Part shown: positions 8,771 to 17,015 of the stretch, in pieces
Layout of the letters: the number at the start of each line of letters is the position of its first letter
Position numbering within the stretch: position 1 is the stretch's first letter
Assembly (NCBI GenBank): GCA_964356195.1
Contig: CAYHGP010000005.1
Span: 1-64,000, forward strand
Origin: 2-02-FULL-48-14 sp964356195
GTDB lineage: Bacteria; Patescibacteriota; Gracilibacteria; UBA1369; 2-02-FULL-48-14
DNA length: 64,000 bases
Direction of reading: 5' to 3'
Position numbers and translations under genes: made by a program
Notes under the pieces: model-generated
Told to the model about the DNA's origin: nothing
What the model saw: the letters and a program-made list of their open reading frames with translations, nothing else
The model's database searches: none

Positions 8771-9157
8771 TTACTGGAGCACGTAACGGCACATTGTGGT
8801 GCGGGTAGAGTCGCCTTCTTGATGTTTAGTGCTTGTTTTGACGACGCATCTGGGTTCACCGAAATCAGTTCTCCTAGTGACGTGAATAGTATCACTTTGT
8901 GCTGATTCACCTGTAGACTTGGCATCAGGCGTGCGTGTAATTCTTGTCACAACCTTACGGCTTGTAATATCTGTCAATTCCGGTCCACAGATTGCCTGCA
9001 CCTCTGGAGCCTCTACTCTCATACAGTCCTCTAGATTTTCAGTCACTGAACCGGTGGCAACAGCTATTTCTCCACTTGAGTAAGCAGGTGGTGGAACTGG
9101 TTTTGTGCAGGCGTTTAGAGCCAAACCAAGAAGAGCTGGTGCGAGTAAATTTTTCAT
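8771..9157 (-). CDS. Small putative lipoprotein
   Basis: 128 aa with a lipoprotein signal (hydrophobic LLAPALLGLALNAC, Cys about residue 17), then a Pro-rich linker and an exported domain with four further Cys that may form disulfides. No known domain recognised. It lies downstream of secA on the opposite side of its promoter and has its own upstream promoter-like signal. Confidence 0.65.
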   Translation of the reverse strand: MKNLLAPALLGLALNACTKPVPPPAYSSGEIAVATGSVTENLEDCMRVEAPEVQAICGPELTDITSRKVVTRITRTPDAKSTGESAQSDTIHVTRRTDFGEPRCVVKTSTKHQEGDSTRTTMCRYVLQ

Positions 9158-9179
9158 TAGTAAGCTAAGCTTAGGGTGT

Positions 9180-9208
9180 AGGGTAAGCGCTTTTCTCTAT
9201 TTCGTCAA
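9180..9208 (-). promoter_or_regulatory. Putative promoter of the lipoprotein gene
   Basis: Minus strand TTGACG (9203-9208), 17 bp, TACCCT (9180-9185). The -35 overlaps the stop codon of the upstream glycosyltransferase gene. The -10 is weak. Confidence 0.35.
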
Positions 9209-10644
9209 TCCGCCGCTTTCCCCTTGAGTACCACCAGGAAAGTTTTGATGAGAATTTTGAGATCGAGCCAAGGGGACCAGTGTTTGATGTAGGTTGTGTC
9301 GAGGCGGGCTTCCTCTTCAAAATCGAGATCGCTGCGGCCGCTGATTTGGCTGAGGCCCGTGACGCCGGGTTTGATGGTGAGTAAAAAGTGGTGGCGACGT
9401 TCGTAATTTTCCACTTCTTCGGGTAGGTGAGGGCGGGGGCCGACCAGGCTCATATCGCCTTTGAATACGTTCCACAGGTTGGGGAGTTCGTCGAAACTGG
9501 TTTTGCGGAGGAGTTGGCCGAAGCGCGTGATGCGCGGGTCGTTTTTAATCTTCATGAGCGGGCCTTTGCGGTGACTTTGGGTGGCCATGCCGGCACGAAG
9601 ATGATGGGTGTTGTGCTTCATGCTGCGGAACTTATAAAACTTGAATTTTTTCCCCGTTTGGCCAATACGGTAGGCGGGTGTTCCGTCTTCGAGTTTTGAG
9701 AAAAAGATGGGGCCCTTGGAATCAACTTTGATTCCGATGGCGATGAGGAGGAAAAGGGGAGAGAGAAGTGTGAGTCCGAGACCGCTGAGAACAATGTCTG
9801 CCGTGCGTTTATAGATGCGACCCCAGCCGTCCAGTGGAGTGGGTTTGAGGTGAATGAGGGGAAATCCGCCCAGCGTTTCGACTTCAATGTTGCTGCGTTC
9901 CACTTCCAAAATGTCCGGTATAAAACGGTATTCTAAATGTGACTCTTGGCAAAATTCCAAAATCTCACGGTCTTCGAGGGCGCTGAGTTCTTGATTGGTT
10001 TGGATGATGCTTTCCACGTCATTTTTTCGCACCATGCGTTGTAGCTCTTTCAGCGATCCTAAGAATTTCAGGTCGGGGATGCGGGCGCTGCCTTCGGCGA
10101 GGTAGCCCACCACCGTGAAGTGCGGATCTTTTTTCAAGCTGGCGGCAATTTTTTGACTGATTTTATTGGCGCCGATCAAAAGCACTCGGCGTCGTCCAAT
10201 ATTGGCATTTAGTAATAGACGTTCAATGGCACGGAGTGCGAAACGGGCGATGACGATGAAGAGAATAGAAAGAATCGCTCCAAAAATAAGGACTAGACGT
10301 GAGAAAAACACTTCACGGGTGATGAAAAAATAAGACATTACCAGCATGACCCACACGAGCGAATGTTTGACCACGTTGCGGGATTCATGAAAGCCGCTTT
10401 CGGTGTTTTTGAGTTGATAGAGTCCGAAGAAAATAAAAACGGCCACGAGCATGAGACCGAAGAGCAGGCCAAAGTTGAGGTAATCGCCCACGGGGAGAAA
10501 ATTAGCGGGAATAACCTCAAATTGCTTGCCTGGAATAAAATCGCCTTCGAGACGGAGCTTGTAAGCGAGCAGAAATCCCAGCACCACCATAGCGAAGTCG
10601 ATGGGGATTCGGAGCAGTCCAAAGGCGATTTCGGAACGTTTCAT
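9205..10644 (-). CDS. Polyprenyl glycosylphosphotransferase (WbaP/WcaJ type)
   Basis: 479-aa membrane enzyme that transfers the first sugar-phosphate to undecaprenyl phosphate for exopolysaccharide or glycan synthesis. N-terminal transmembrane helices (to about 120), a Rossmann-like central domain (VLLIGANKISQKIAASL) and the C-terminal bacterial sugar transferase domain with FKFYKFRSM, SFDELPNLWNVFKGDMSLVG and GPRPHLPEE. The start ATG is 6 bases after TAGGAT (minus strand, 10651-10656), the leaderless arrangement seen elsewhere here. The flippase near 60.8 kb could serve the same pathway. Confidence 0.92.
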   Translation of the reverse strand: MKRSEIAFGLLRIPIDFAMVVLGFLLAYKLRLEGDFIPGKQFEVIPANFLPVGDYLNFGLLFGLMLVAVFIFFGLYQLKNTESGFHESRNVVKHSLVWVMLVMSYFFITREVFFSRLVLIFGAILSILFIVIARFALRAIERLLLNANIGRRRVLLIGANKISQKIAASLKKDPHFTVVGYLAEGSARIPDLKFLGSLKELQRMVRKNDVESIIQTNQELSALEDREILEFCQESHLEYRFIPDILEVERSNIEVETLGGFPLIHLKPTPLDGWGRIYKRTADIVLSGLGLTLLSPLFLLIAIGIKVDSKGPIFFSKLEDGTPAYRIGQTGKKFKFYKFRSMKHNTHHLRAGMATQSHRKGPLMKIKNDPRITRFGQLLRKTSFDELPNLWNVFKGDMSLVGPRPHLPEEVENYERRHHFLLTIKPGVTGLSQISGRSDLDFEEEARLDTTYIKHWSPWLDLKILIKTFLVVLKGKAAD

Positions 10645-10696
10645 GGATGTATCCTAGCAGACAAAGAAGGTTTTTTCATCAAAACCCGCTTTTTAC

Positions 10697-10719
10697 TAAA
10701 GAAGCACCCTTGCGGGTGC
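10697..10719 (-). terminator. Intrinsic terminator of rnpB
   Basis: Minus strand GCACCC, loop GCAA, GGGTGC (10704-10719), followed by TTCTTTA. It lies just after the 3' end of the RNase P RNA. Confidence 0.7.
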
Positions 10720-10726
10720 CGCTTTA

Positions 10727-11104
10727 TGCTCCTTATAAGCCGAGTTCTGTTACGTAAGGAAGAAGATTGCTCCGCTTCGCTACGCATGGTGATCATCTCT
10801 CTGGGCCGGCCATTGCTGGACGGCTCATGCGGTGGGCGACAAAGGGCTCAAGGCAGCCTTATCTTCATCTCCATTCCCACCTTGCAACAGAAAGGGTTTA
10901 CCGCGCCATCCCTCTCACGAGGGGGCGCCCCTGTGGCCATTTTAAGGCGGCCAAGAAGGGGCGTTTCACTTTGTTCGTCTCTGTGGCACTGTCCCTACTC
11001 TGCGTTTTTTAGGTCGCAGGGCGGTCGCCGTTAGCGACTTTCCTGCCTTGTGTTGCTCGGACTTTCCTCACTGCGCCGAAGCACAGTGCGATCACCTAGA
11101 AGCT
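10727..11104 (-). ncRNA. rnpB: RNase P RNA
   Basis: Catalytic RNA that matures tRNA 5' ends. The minus strand carries conserved blocks: GAGGAAAGTCCGAGC (CR I) near the 5' end and ACAGAACTCGGCTTAT (CR V) near the 3' end. P1 can be drawn between GCTTCT (11098-11103) and AGGAGC (10728-10733), which sets the ends. Length about 378 nt fits a type A RNA. The reading frames across this region are artefacts. Confidence 0.95.
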
Positions 11105-11109
11105 CGAGG

Positions 11110-11138
11110 ATTGTACAATACTTCTTTAAAACTGGCAA
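11110..11138 (-). promoter_or_regulatory. rnpB promoter
   Basis: Minus strand TTGCCA (11133-11138), 17 bp, TACAAT (11110-11115), placing the start about 7 nt later at the 5' end of P1. Confidence 0.8.
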
Positions 11139-11158
11139 TGGGCTGTGCTTTCTTGGGT

Positions 11159-11326
11159 CTATCGTAGGCTGCTGCCGCTGTCCAAGATTGCCGCGAGGAC
11201 CTTTTCGAAAGTGACTTGGGTTTCCGCTCCAAGCTGTTTTTGAACCAATGTGTAGGCGTCCGCCATGGTCACGCTGGGAGGTAAAATTGCTTCCTGAGTA
11301 TTAAAGTCTTCTTGTCGAGCTACCAT
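11159..11326 (-). CDS. Small hypothetical protein (55 aa)
   Basis: Begins MVARQEDFNTQEAILPPS and ends ILDSGSSLR. Acidic, soluble, probably helical in the second half (TLVQKQLGAETQVTFEKVLA). Not recognised. It follows the 98-aa gene at 11384 on the same strand, and the two have similar AT-rich sequence before the ATG (ATTTTTAAACCCTT and ATTTTTAACCCCTT), suggesting related leaders. Its stop is about 20 bp before the rnpB promoter. Moderate confidence because of size. Confidence 0.45.
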   Translation of the reverse strand: MVARQEDFNTQEAILPPSVTMADAYTLVQKQLGAETQVTFEKVLAAILDSGSSLR

Positions 11327-11383
11327 AGTACAAGGGTTTAAAAATTAAAGTTTCATAGAGTTAATGACGGAGTTTGATCTTTA

Positions 11384-11680
11384 TTACATCAAAAGTGCTC
11401 CAAGGCGGGCGTAGACTGCTGCGATGACTTGCGGTCTTGCTTCACCAGGTACATCTGACAGGTGACCTGCTCCTGTATAAATTTCTCTGGGAACTTCCTT
11501 GCCGGGAACGACTTTGTCTCTTTCCTGCAGAGTTCTCCCTAAGGGTGTATTTGCAAAAACCATAAGGTGGCCTTCGGCGTCCTTACAGGTCAGCCAAGGT
11601 TTTTCATCCAGGTCACCTGGTATCTTTTCCCCATCATCGGTCAGGTCTACGAACAAATCTTTGCTTGCTTCTGCTCCCAT
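11384..11680 (-). CDS. Hypothetical protein (98 aa) behind an attenuator-like leader
   Basis: Acidic soluble protein (starts MGAEASKDLFVDLTDDGEK), no signal peptide, one Cys, a PWLTCKDAEGHLMVFANTP stretch, and an Ala/Leu-rich C-terminus. Family not recognised. An intrinsic terminator on the same strand ends 13 nt upstream of the ATG, and a 26-codon leader frame precedes that, so expression may depend on readthrough. Confidence 0.5.
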   Translation of the reverse strand: MGAEASKDLFVDLTDDGEKIPGDLDEKPWLTCKDAEGHLMVFANTPLGRTLQERDKVVPGKEVPREIYTGAGHLSDVPGEARPQVIAAVYARLGALLM

Positions 11681-11693
11681 GGTTTAAGGGGTT

Positions 11694-11724
11694 AAAAATA
11701 AAAAATCCCCGCTTTTCGGCGAGG
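11694..11724 (-). terminator. Intrinsic terminator just upstream of the 98-aa gene
   Basis: Minus strand CCTCGC, loop, GCGGGG, then ATTTTTTATTTTT. The stem has a G-U pair that exists only in minus-strand RNA, so that orientation is the functional one. Position, just before a start codon on the same strand, suggests attenuation. Confidence 0.65.
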
Positions 11725-11750
11725 AGGTGTTTGTTGATGAGTTTCAACGT

Positions 11751-11831
11751 TTAGGCCTCTCGCACGACTGAAGCAGCAAAGATAATCTTTGCTGTGCAGA
11801 TGGAGCGGAGTGTCCAGACGTTTAAATGCAT
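11751..11831 (-). other. Possible leader peptide with internal hairpin (26 codons)
   Basis: Frame MHLNVWTLRSICTA...VVREA ends 27 nt before the terminator. It contains a 9-bp perfect hairpin (CAGCAAAGA-TAA-TCTTTGCTG, 11774-11794). A possible promoter is TTGACT, 17 bp, TAAGCT on the minus strand, inside the outer arm region of the next element. No run of one amino acid marks a regulatory codon, so the leader-peptide reading is tentative. Confidence 0.35.
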
Positions 11832-11886
11832 AGTTTTGTAAAAACTAGCCTTAGCTTAAAAGCCAGGTTTGTTTTAGTCAAGTTTT

Positions 11887-12019
11887 ATGTGAATCCTGAA
11901 ATTCCCTTACGAACTCTGGTTCTTACTCTCCTGTTTTGAACCGTAAAGGGAGCCTAGGTGAAAAACAGGAGAGTAAGAACGCTAGTAATCTCTCTGGTTT
12001 GGAATTTCAGGACTCACAT
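11887..12019 (-). repeat. 133-nt nested inverted repeat after the TPR gene
   Basis: Outer arms 11887-11905 and 12001-12019 (19 bp, one mismatch that becomes a G-U pair in minus-strand RNA). Inner arms 11919-11937 and 11962-11980 (19 bp, perfect, GTTCTTACTCTCCTGTTTT). Loop 24 nt. The right outer arm begins at the base after the TPR stop codon. No T-run follows, so it is not a simple terminator. It could be a structured 3' UTR, a small RNA or a MITE-like insertion; target duplications are not evident. Confidence 0.75.
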
Positions 12020-12610
12020 TTACTTCTCTTCACGGAGTTTCTTGAACTCGCGTTGAAAGAAGCGGGCGGTTTCTAGGCAGTCCTTGGCCTTCTCGTTGTT
12101 GGGTTCCAAGCGAAGGGCGGTTTCCAGGAGGAAAATGGTTTGTTCAAATTGACGATCGTTGAGGTAACACACGGCAAGGTCACACATAATAAGTGTGTCG
12201 CTGGGGGCCATGGCTTTGGCACGTTCCAGGATCACGAGGCCGCGTCGTCGGTCTCCGTTGTGAAAGATGGACCAACCCAAGCATCGTAAAATTTCAGGAT
12301 GATGGGGCTGAACTCGGTTCGCGAGTTCCAGCGTTTCCACAGACTTGTCGAAACTTCCCAAAGAAGAATAGAGAAAACCCAATAAATAAAGGGCATTGGG
12401 GCTGTTTGGTTTTAGTTTCAAGGCGTGTTTGAGGGCTTTCATCGCTTTGTCGTACTCTCGAAGACTTAGATAATTATCACCGATTTCTTCGTAGGCATCG
12501 ACGTAATCCAAGTCCATGATCAGCATTTTGTTGGCGAGCCCAATGGCTTCGTCATGACGACCTGCGAGCTTGAGACTATCGGCCTGCTTCAGTAAATCAT
12601 CTATAGTCAT
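12020..12610 (-). CDS. TPR repeat protein
   Basis: 196 aa made almost wholly of tetratricopeptide repeats, about five helix pairs (for example AYEEIGDNYLSLREYDKAMK and ALYLLGFLYSSLGSFDKSVE), ending in a basic tail. No signal peptide, so cytoplasmic scaffold or adaptor. Partner unknown. A TATAAT promoter lies about 50 bp upstream, and its stop abuts a long inverted repeat. Confidence 0.85.
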   Translation of the reverse strand: MTIDDLLKQADSLKLAGRHDEAIGLANKMLIMDLDYVDAYEEIGDNYLSLREYDKAMKALKHALKLKPNSPNALYLLGFLYSSLGSFDKSVETLELANRVQPHHPEILRCLGWSIFHNGDRRRGLVILERAKAMAPSDTLIMCDLAVCYLNDRQFEQTIFLLETALRLEPNNEKAKDCLETARFFQREFKKLREEK

Positions 12611-12660
12611 TTTGTTTTTGTTTATTTTTCAGCTTGCGGTCTTTTTCAAGCGATCTAGTT

Positions 12661-12689
12661 ATTATACCAAAAAATAGCCTTCCGGACAA
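12661..12689 (-). promoter_or_regulatory. Promoter of the TPR gene
   Basis: Minus strand TTGTCC (12684-12689), 17 bp, consensus TATAAT (12661-12666). Leader about 45 nt. Confidence 0.65.
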
Positions 12690-12727
12690 GGAGGGAGGGC
12701 TTGGCAAATAGATGGAATTGTGTTGAT

Positions 12728-13594
12728 CTAGGGTCTCTCGAGAAATGCCTTCAGTTTAAGGCTCAGTTCCTGGTCTTTTTTGGCGAAAGCGAGATTGGCT
12801 TCCAGGAGGCCCCAAGCTGTGCCGGTATCGTAACGTTGACCTTCCACTTCCAGGGCAAAAATCTGCTTTCCTTCCGAGAGGAGGGTGCGGAAACCGTCAA
12901 TGAGGCGGATTTCACCGTCAGGTTTGCTGGAAAGACTTCGATCGAGAGCCTCCAGTACGTCCGGGGTGCAAATATACTTTCCTATAATACCGTAATCGGA
13001 GGGGGCTTCTTTTGGGGTTGGTTTTTCTATTAAAGAAGCGACTTGAAGTCGGCTTCCTTCTTGGGCCGCAATACCGATGACGCCGTAGTTGGAGATGTTT
13101 TCTTTGGGTACACGCTGGGTGCAGAGTACCGAGGTGCCGGTTTTTTCGTAGACTTCCAGGAGTTGAGCGAGTGCGGGTTTGTGGCCGTCTATGATGTCGT
13201 CGCCGAAGAGTACGGCAAAAGGTTCACCTTCCAGGAGTTCTTTGGCGCAGAGCAGGGCGTGGCCGTCGCCGAGGGCGTCAATTTGAGGCACGTAGACGAA
13301 TTTCGCCACTCTCTCGATCTTTTGAAGCTCACTGAGCAAGTCTTGTTTGCCGCGGGCCACCAGATCGCGCTCGAGTTCGTAGTTGGGGTCGAAGTGTTCT
13401 TCAATGGTGCGTTTCCCGCTGCCGGTGACAATGATGATTTCTCTAATGCCTGAGGCAATGGCTTCTTCCACCAGGTACTGAATCACGGGCTTGTTTAGAA
13501 TGGGAAGCATGGCCTTGGGGACCACCTTGGTCATCGGGAAAAAACGAGTTCCGAGTCCCGCGGCTAAAATCACAACTTTTTGAACGGGTTTCAT
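12728..13594 (-). CDS. galU: UTP-glucose-1-phosphate uridylyltransferase
   Basis: 288 aa, makes UDP-glucose from UTP and glucose-1-phosphate for glycan synthesis. N-terminal nucleotide-binding AAGLGTRFFPMTKVVPKAM, base-binding region with LLCAKELL and the late GTAWGLLEANLAFA fit GalU. It follows hsp20 with a 9-nt gap, so is probably co-transcribed from the hsp20 promoter. Works upstream of the glycosyltransferase at 9.2 kb by inference. Confidence 0.95.
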   Translation of the reverse strand: MKPVQKVVILAAGLGTRFFPMTKVVPKAMLPILNKPVIQYLVEEAIASGIREIIIVTGSGKRTIEEHFDPNYELERDLVARGKQDLLSELQKIERVAKFVYVPQIDALGDGHALLCAKELLEGEPFAVLFGDDIIDGHKPALAQLLEVYEKTGTSVLCTQRVPKENISNYGVIGIAAQEGSRLQVASLIEKPTPKEAPSDYGIIGKYICTPDVLEALDRSLSSKPDGEIRLIDGFRTLLSEGKQIFALEVEGQRYDTGTAWGLLEANLAFAKKDQELSLKLKAFLERP

Positions 13595-13603
13595 GGGACC
13601 GGG

Positions 13604-14071
13604 TTAGTCGCTGTCAGGTTCAATGTGAATAATGCGAGATTTGAAGTCTTCGGTTTTTGGAATGGTGATGATGAGCATATGCTCATGAACTCGTGCGTTG
13701 ATGTTTTTGCGGTCGATATAATCGGGAAGCACTATGGAACGGGAAAAGGTTCCCCAAAAGAGTTCGCGAACCAGAGCTTCGTTGAGCTGAACGCCTTCGA
13801 TGCGTTTGCGTTCGCCGCGGATGGTAAGGACGTCATCTTGAATAGCTACTTTAATGTCTGAACTTTCCACACCGGCAATGGGGCAAACCACAATCATGAG
13901 GTCCTCGCGTTGAACAATATCCACGGAGAGTTGGCCTTCTTGTTCCGGTTCACCCGGTTTTTGAGCTTGGGAAAGAGGACGACGAAGCTTGCTGATAGGG
14001 CCTTTCGAGGAAGTTCCGGCTTGCTGGGCCGGTTTGGCGTGTTTGAGTTGTCCGATGCCAACTTGGTTCAT
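13604..14071 (-). CDS. Small heat shock protein Hsp20
   Basis: 155-aa ATP-independent holdase. Alpha-crystallin domain from about residue 50 (IVQREDLMIVVCPIAGVESSDIKV through VLTIRGERK to MLIITIPK), with a Gln/Pro-rich N-terminal arm. The ATG is 6 bases after TATACT, with TTGAAG 17 bp upstream, all inside the end of ftsH, so the mRNA should be leaderless. No CIRCE element is visible. Confidence 0.92.
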   Translation of the reverse strand: MNQVGIGQLKHAKPAQQAGTSSKGPISKLRRPLSQAQKPGEPEQEGQLSVDIVQREDLMIVVCPIAGVESSDIKVAIQDDVLTIRGERKRIEGVQLNEALVRELFWGTFSRSIVLPDYIDRKNINARVHEHMLIITIPKTEDFKSRIIHIEPDSD

Positions 14072-14077
14072 GATGTG

Positions 14078-14106
14078 AGTATAGCTTAAGCAGTCTTCGT
14101 CTTCAA
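14078..14106 (-). promoter_or_regulatory. Leaderless promoter of hsp20 inside ftsH
   Basis: Minus strand TTGAAG (14101-14106), 17 bp, TATACT (14078-14083), 6 bases, ATG. Same -35 hexamer and spacing as the promoter at 30073. Confidence 0.75.
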
Positions 14107-15930
14107 TTTCTTTCCTGCGAGCAGGTCGATGAACTCTTCACGGGAAAGAGTTTCGCGGTCTATGAGAGTTTTGGCGACGTGTTCGAGGGACTTCTTGTTT
14201 TCTCCGAGGATTTTCTTGGCGAGAGCGTAGGCTTTGTCGACGAAGTTTTCGATTTCTTTGTCGATGAGGGCTGATTTTTCTTCAGAGTAATTCTTCACGT
14301 GGCCGAAGTCGCGGCCCAGGAAGACCTCGTGGTTTTTTTCACCGAAGACGGTGGGACCAATGACCTTGCTCATTCCATATTCCGTGACCATGCGGCGGGC
14401 CATGCCTGTGGCGCGCTCCAGGTCGTTGGAAGGGCCGGTGGACACTTGACCGTAGATCATTTCTTCGGCCACATAGCCCCCGAGCAGGGAAGCCATTTCA
14501 TGCTCAAACTTTTGGCGGGTGCGGAGATGCTCGTCGTCGTCGGGAACGAACCAAGTGGAACCCAAAGACATTCCACGCGAGATGATGGTGATTTTTCGGA
14601 GAGGGTCGCAGTCCTTTAATAGGTGGCCAACAATGGCGTGACCGGTTTCGTGGTAGGCGGTGACCTCTTTTTCTTGAGGAGAAAGCACGTGAGATTTTCG
14701 CTCAGGGCCGAGTTGTACTTTTTCTACGGACATTTCAATGTCCAGTTGGGTGAGTTCTTTTTCATTCTTTTTAGCGGCAAGAATGGCGGCTTCATTCATG
14801 AGGTTTTCAAGGTCGGCGCCGGAAAAACCCGGAGTTTGTTTGGCAATCTGGCCGAGGTTCACGGCTTTGGCGAGAGGCTTGTTTTTGCCGTGTACTTTGA
14901 GGATGGCTTCGCGGTCTTCCATGTTCGGGCTGTCCACCACCACGCGGCGGTCGAAACGGCCTGGGCGAAGAAGGGCGGGGTCGAGTACGTCAGGACGGTT
15001 AGTGGCGGCCATTACAATCACGTTGGTGTTGGTCTCGAAACCATCCATTTCCGTGAGAATTTGGTTCAGCGTTTGTTCGCGTTCATCGTGTCCTCCTCCC
15101 ATTCCGGTTCCGCGTTGGCGGCCGACGGCGTCAATTTCATCGATGAAGATAATACAAGGAGCGTTGCGTTTTGCTTTCTTGAAAAGGTCACGCACGCGGC
15201 TGGCTCCAACTCCCACGAACATTTCCACGAATTCGGAACCGCTGATGTTGAAGAAAGGCACATTGGCTTCGCCGGCAACTGCTCTGGCGAGCAATGTTTT
15301 TCCTGTTCCAGGACCTCCCACCAGCATCACTCCCTTTGGAATTTTAGCGCCCATGGAGGTGTATTTGCTGGGGTTTTTCAAGAAGTCCACAATCTCCTCA
15401 AGTTCTTCTTTGGCTTCGCGCACTCCGGCCACATCGGCGAAGGTGGTGCGTTCTTTTTCTTTATCGTGAAGACGCGCGGTGGATTTTCCAAAGGACATTG
15501 CCTGGTTGTTGCTGCTTTGAGCGCCCCGCATCATAAAATAGAGGAACCCTATAATAAGAAGGAAGGGAATGATGGCGAGTGCGACGTTGAGCCAAACTCC
15601 ATCGGTGGAGGTGTCTACCACGTTGATTTCGACGTGATCGAGGACGGATTTCTCCACATCTCCCAAAACGTCATTCACGCTTTCCCCATATTCTTTAATG
15701 GAGAATTTTTCGGTTTTGTCGCGAAGGATGTAGTCGATGCGGGTGTCTTGGACTTGGATGCTTTCCACCTCGCCGGAGGAGACATCTGAAACGAAGACGC
15801 TGAGGGGAGCTTCGGTTGGAGCTACCTCGCTGAGCGGATTCCAGAATGAATAGACAATAGAGAGTACGAGTGCGAGGAGGAGCACCGTCACTAAAGGGCT
15901 CGGACCTTTTCTCAGGGAAATGGGGGGCAT
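14086..15930 (-). CDS. ftsH: ATP-dependent zinc metalloprotease FtsH
   Basis: 614-aa membrane-bound hexameric protease for quality control. Two N-terminal membrane helices (LLLALVLSIVYSFW; VALAIIPFLLIIGFLYFMM) flank an extracytoplasmic domain, then AAA+ (Walker A GGPGTGKT, Walker B CIIFIDEIDAVG, SRH with RPGRFDRR) and the zinc protease HETGH. The start at 15930 (MPPISLRKGP) is preferred over 16029; TTTAAT sits 7 bases before it with a weak TTCACC -35 18 bp up. Upstream of hsp20-galU on the same strand. Confidence 0.97.
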   Translation of the reverse strand: MPPISLRKGPSPLVTVLLLALVLSIVYSFWNPLSEVAPTEAPLSVFVSDVSSGEVESIQVQDTRIDYILRDKTEKFSIKEYGESVNDVLGDVEKSVLDHVEINVVDTSTDGVWLNVALAIIPFLLIIGFLYFMMRGAQSSNNQAMSFGKSTARLHDKEKERTTFADVAGVREAKEELEEIVDFLKNPSKYTSMGAKIPKGVMLVGGPGTGKTLLARAVAGEANVPFFNISGSEFVEMFVGVGASRVRDLFKKAKRNAPCIIFIDEIDAVGRQRGTGMGGGHDEREQTLNQILTEMDGFETNTNVIVMAATNRPDVLDPALLRPGRFDRRVVVDSPNMEDREAILKVHGKNKPLAKAVNLGQIAKQTPGFSGADLENLMNEAAILAAKKNEKELTQLDIEMSVEKVQLGPERKSHVLSPQEKEVTAYHETGHAIVGHLLKDCDPLRKITIISRGMSLGSTWFVPDDDEHLRTRQKFEHEMASLLGGYVAEEMIYGQVSTGPSNDLERATGMARRMVTEYGMSKVIGPTVFGEKNHEVFLGRDFGHVKNYSEEKSALIDKEIENFVDKAYALAKKILGENKKSLEHVAKTLIDRETLSREEFIDLLAGKKLKTKTA

Positions 15931-16104
15931 AGCGAAGATTAAAGAGCGGGGAAATTCTAGCGGTGAATGAGGGTGAAGTCTAGGATTTTGGCGAGTACTC
16001 CAAATCTTTGCCCGGGCAAAGATTGCCACTACAAATTTTTGATGTAGTCAAGGGTGAGGTGGACTAAATGCAAAATGGCTTATTTGAGCCAAAAAATGTA
16101 GCAA

Positions 16105-16126
16105 AATCTGTGCGCGCGCACAGATT
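16105..16126 (-). terminator. Perfect 22-bp palindromic terminator after the HNH gene
   Basis: AATCTGTGCGC and its complement with no spacer, directly after the TAG stop at 16127-16129, followed on the minus strand by TTTTGC and a further T-rich stretch. A second, weaker hairpin (GGCT/AGCC) lies about 25 bp further. Confidence 0.65.
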
Positions 16127-17011
16127 CTAACACTCGAGTGTGGTTTTCTTCCTGAGGTGATCCGTTACTAAACTGGCGACTACTCCTGGCCAGCTTTGGT
16201 GATGCCTTGAGCCCATACCTAGGCTGAACAGTGCATTGGCTATTTGTTCTAACTCGCTATCTGAAACTGACTCCGTTTGGGATTTTTTTATAGCCTTTTG
16301 ATCGATAGATGGTGAAATAAGAATTAGCTTTTTCTCTATGCTGGGCACGAAATTTATTTCTGATTCTGGCAGTGGAGTGCTAGTCGCAAAAATTAATAAT
16401 CGGCCAATCACGAATGTTGAAGATTGCATATTACGTGGTGTGTCCATTTCTTCTCCTATAAGTAGTGGTGATGAACGTCTGAGACAGGTGGCACAATGGT
16501 GCCTGTATCCCATCCCGAGCCATTGATTCTCTTGGCATCTGCCTATTCGTATTTTCCATTTTTCTGAGGGGACTTGTCCTTTCATCAAAGTCACGCGATC
16601 TTCTGGAGGAATGGCTATACTTTGCAGATCGGTGAATTCAACCATGATGCTGGTCATGACAATCCATCGGGATAGAGTTTTTTGTGCATTATCGTCCAAT
16701 TCAACATTTTGACCCAGCATCAGTGAAGTTAGAAGTGGTTTAGCCTCTCCTTCCAACTTGCTCATCCAGCCATTATTACATCTTGTGCAGACATTCCTTA
16801 TCTTTCGAGTTCCGATATGACCGTTGTGAACTTCTAATTCTGGCTTCACAACTAGCATATCGTCGACATATTGAAATCTAGGTTTAAAGTTTTGATGTTT
16901 AGTCGATTCTGTGGCATTCCTTGGTATAATTCCCTTAATCCAGTCAGGTATAACATGTTGTTTCGATAAATTTCCACCACCACAAAATATGCACTTTCCA
17001 GGGGTTTTCAT
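16127..17011 (-). CDS. HNH-like zinc-finger protein, function unknown
   Basis: 294 aa. The N-terminus has CIFCGGGNLSKQHVIPDWI and then VCTRCNNGWMSKLE: two CxxC knuckles and a His in the position of an HNH nuclease core, a layout common in uncharacterised proteins of accessory regions. The C-terminal 180 aa are unassigned, with a second CATC. AT-rich codon use differs from the neighbours, suggesting transfer. It follows tilS by 4 nt and so is probably read with it. A nuclease role is inferred from the fold only. Confidence 0.65.
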   Translation of the reverse strand: MKTPGKCIFCGGGNLSKQHVIPDWIKGIIPRNATESTKHQNFKPRFQYVDDMLVVKPELEVHNGHIGTRKIRNVCTRCNNGWMSKLEGEAKPLLTSLMLGQNVELDDNAQKTLSRWIVMTSIMVEFTDLQSIAIPPEDRVTLMKGQVPSEKWKIRIGRCQENQWLGMGYRHHCATCLRRSSPLLIGEEMDTPRNMQSSTFVIGRLLIFATSTPLPESEINFVPSIEKKLILISPSIDQKAIKKSQTESVSDSELEQIANALFSLGMGSRHHQSWPGVVASLVTDHLRKKTTLEC

Positions 17012-17015
17012 AAAT

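Noticed and set aside
10363..11034. 223-aa open frame
   Set aside because: Covers the RNase P RNA and part of the glycosyltransferase gene; no protein-like pattern.
14623..15789. 388-aa open frame on the plus strand
   Set aside because: Antisense to the conserved AAA+ and protease core of ftsH.
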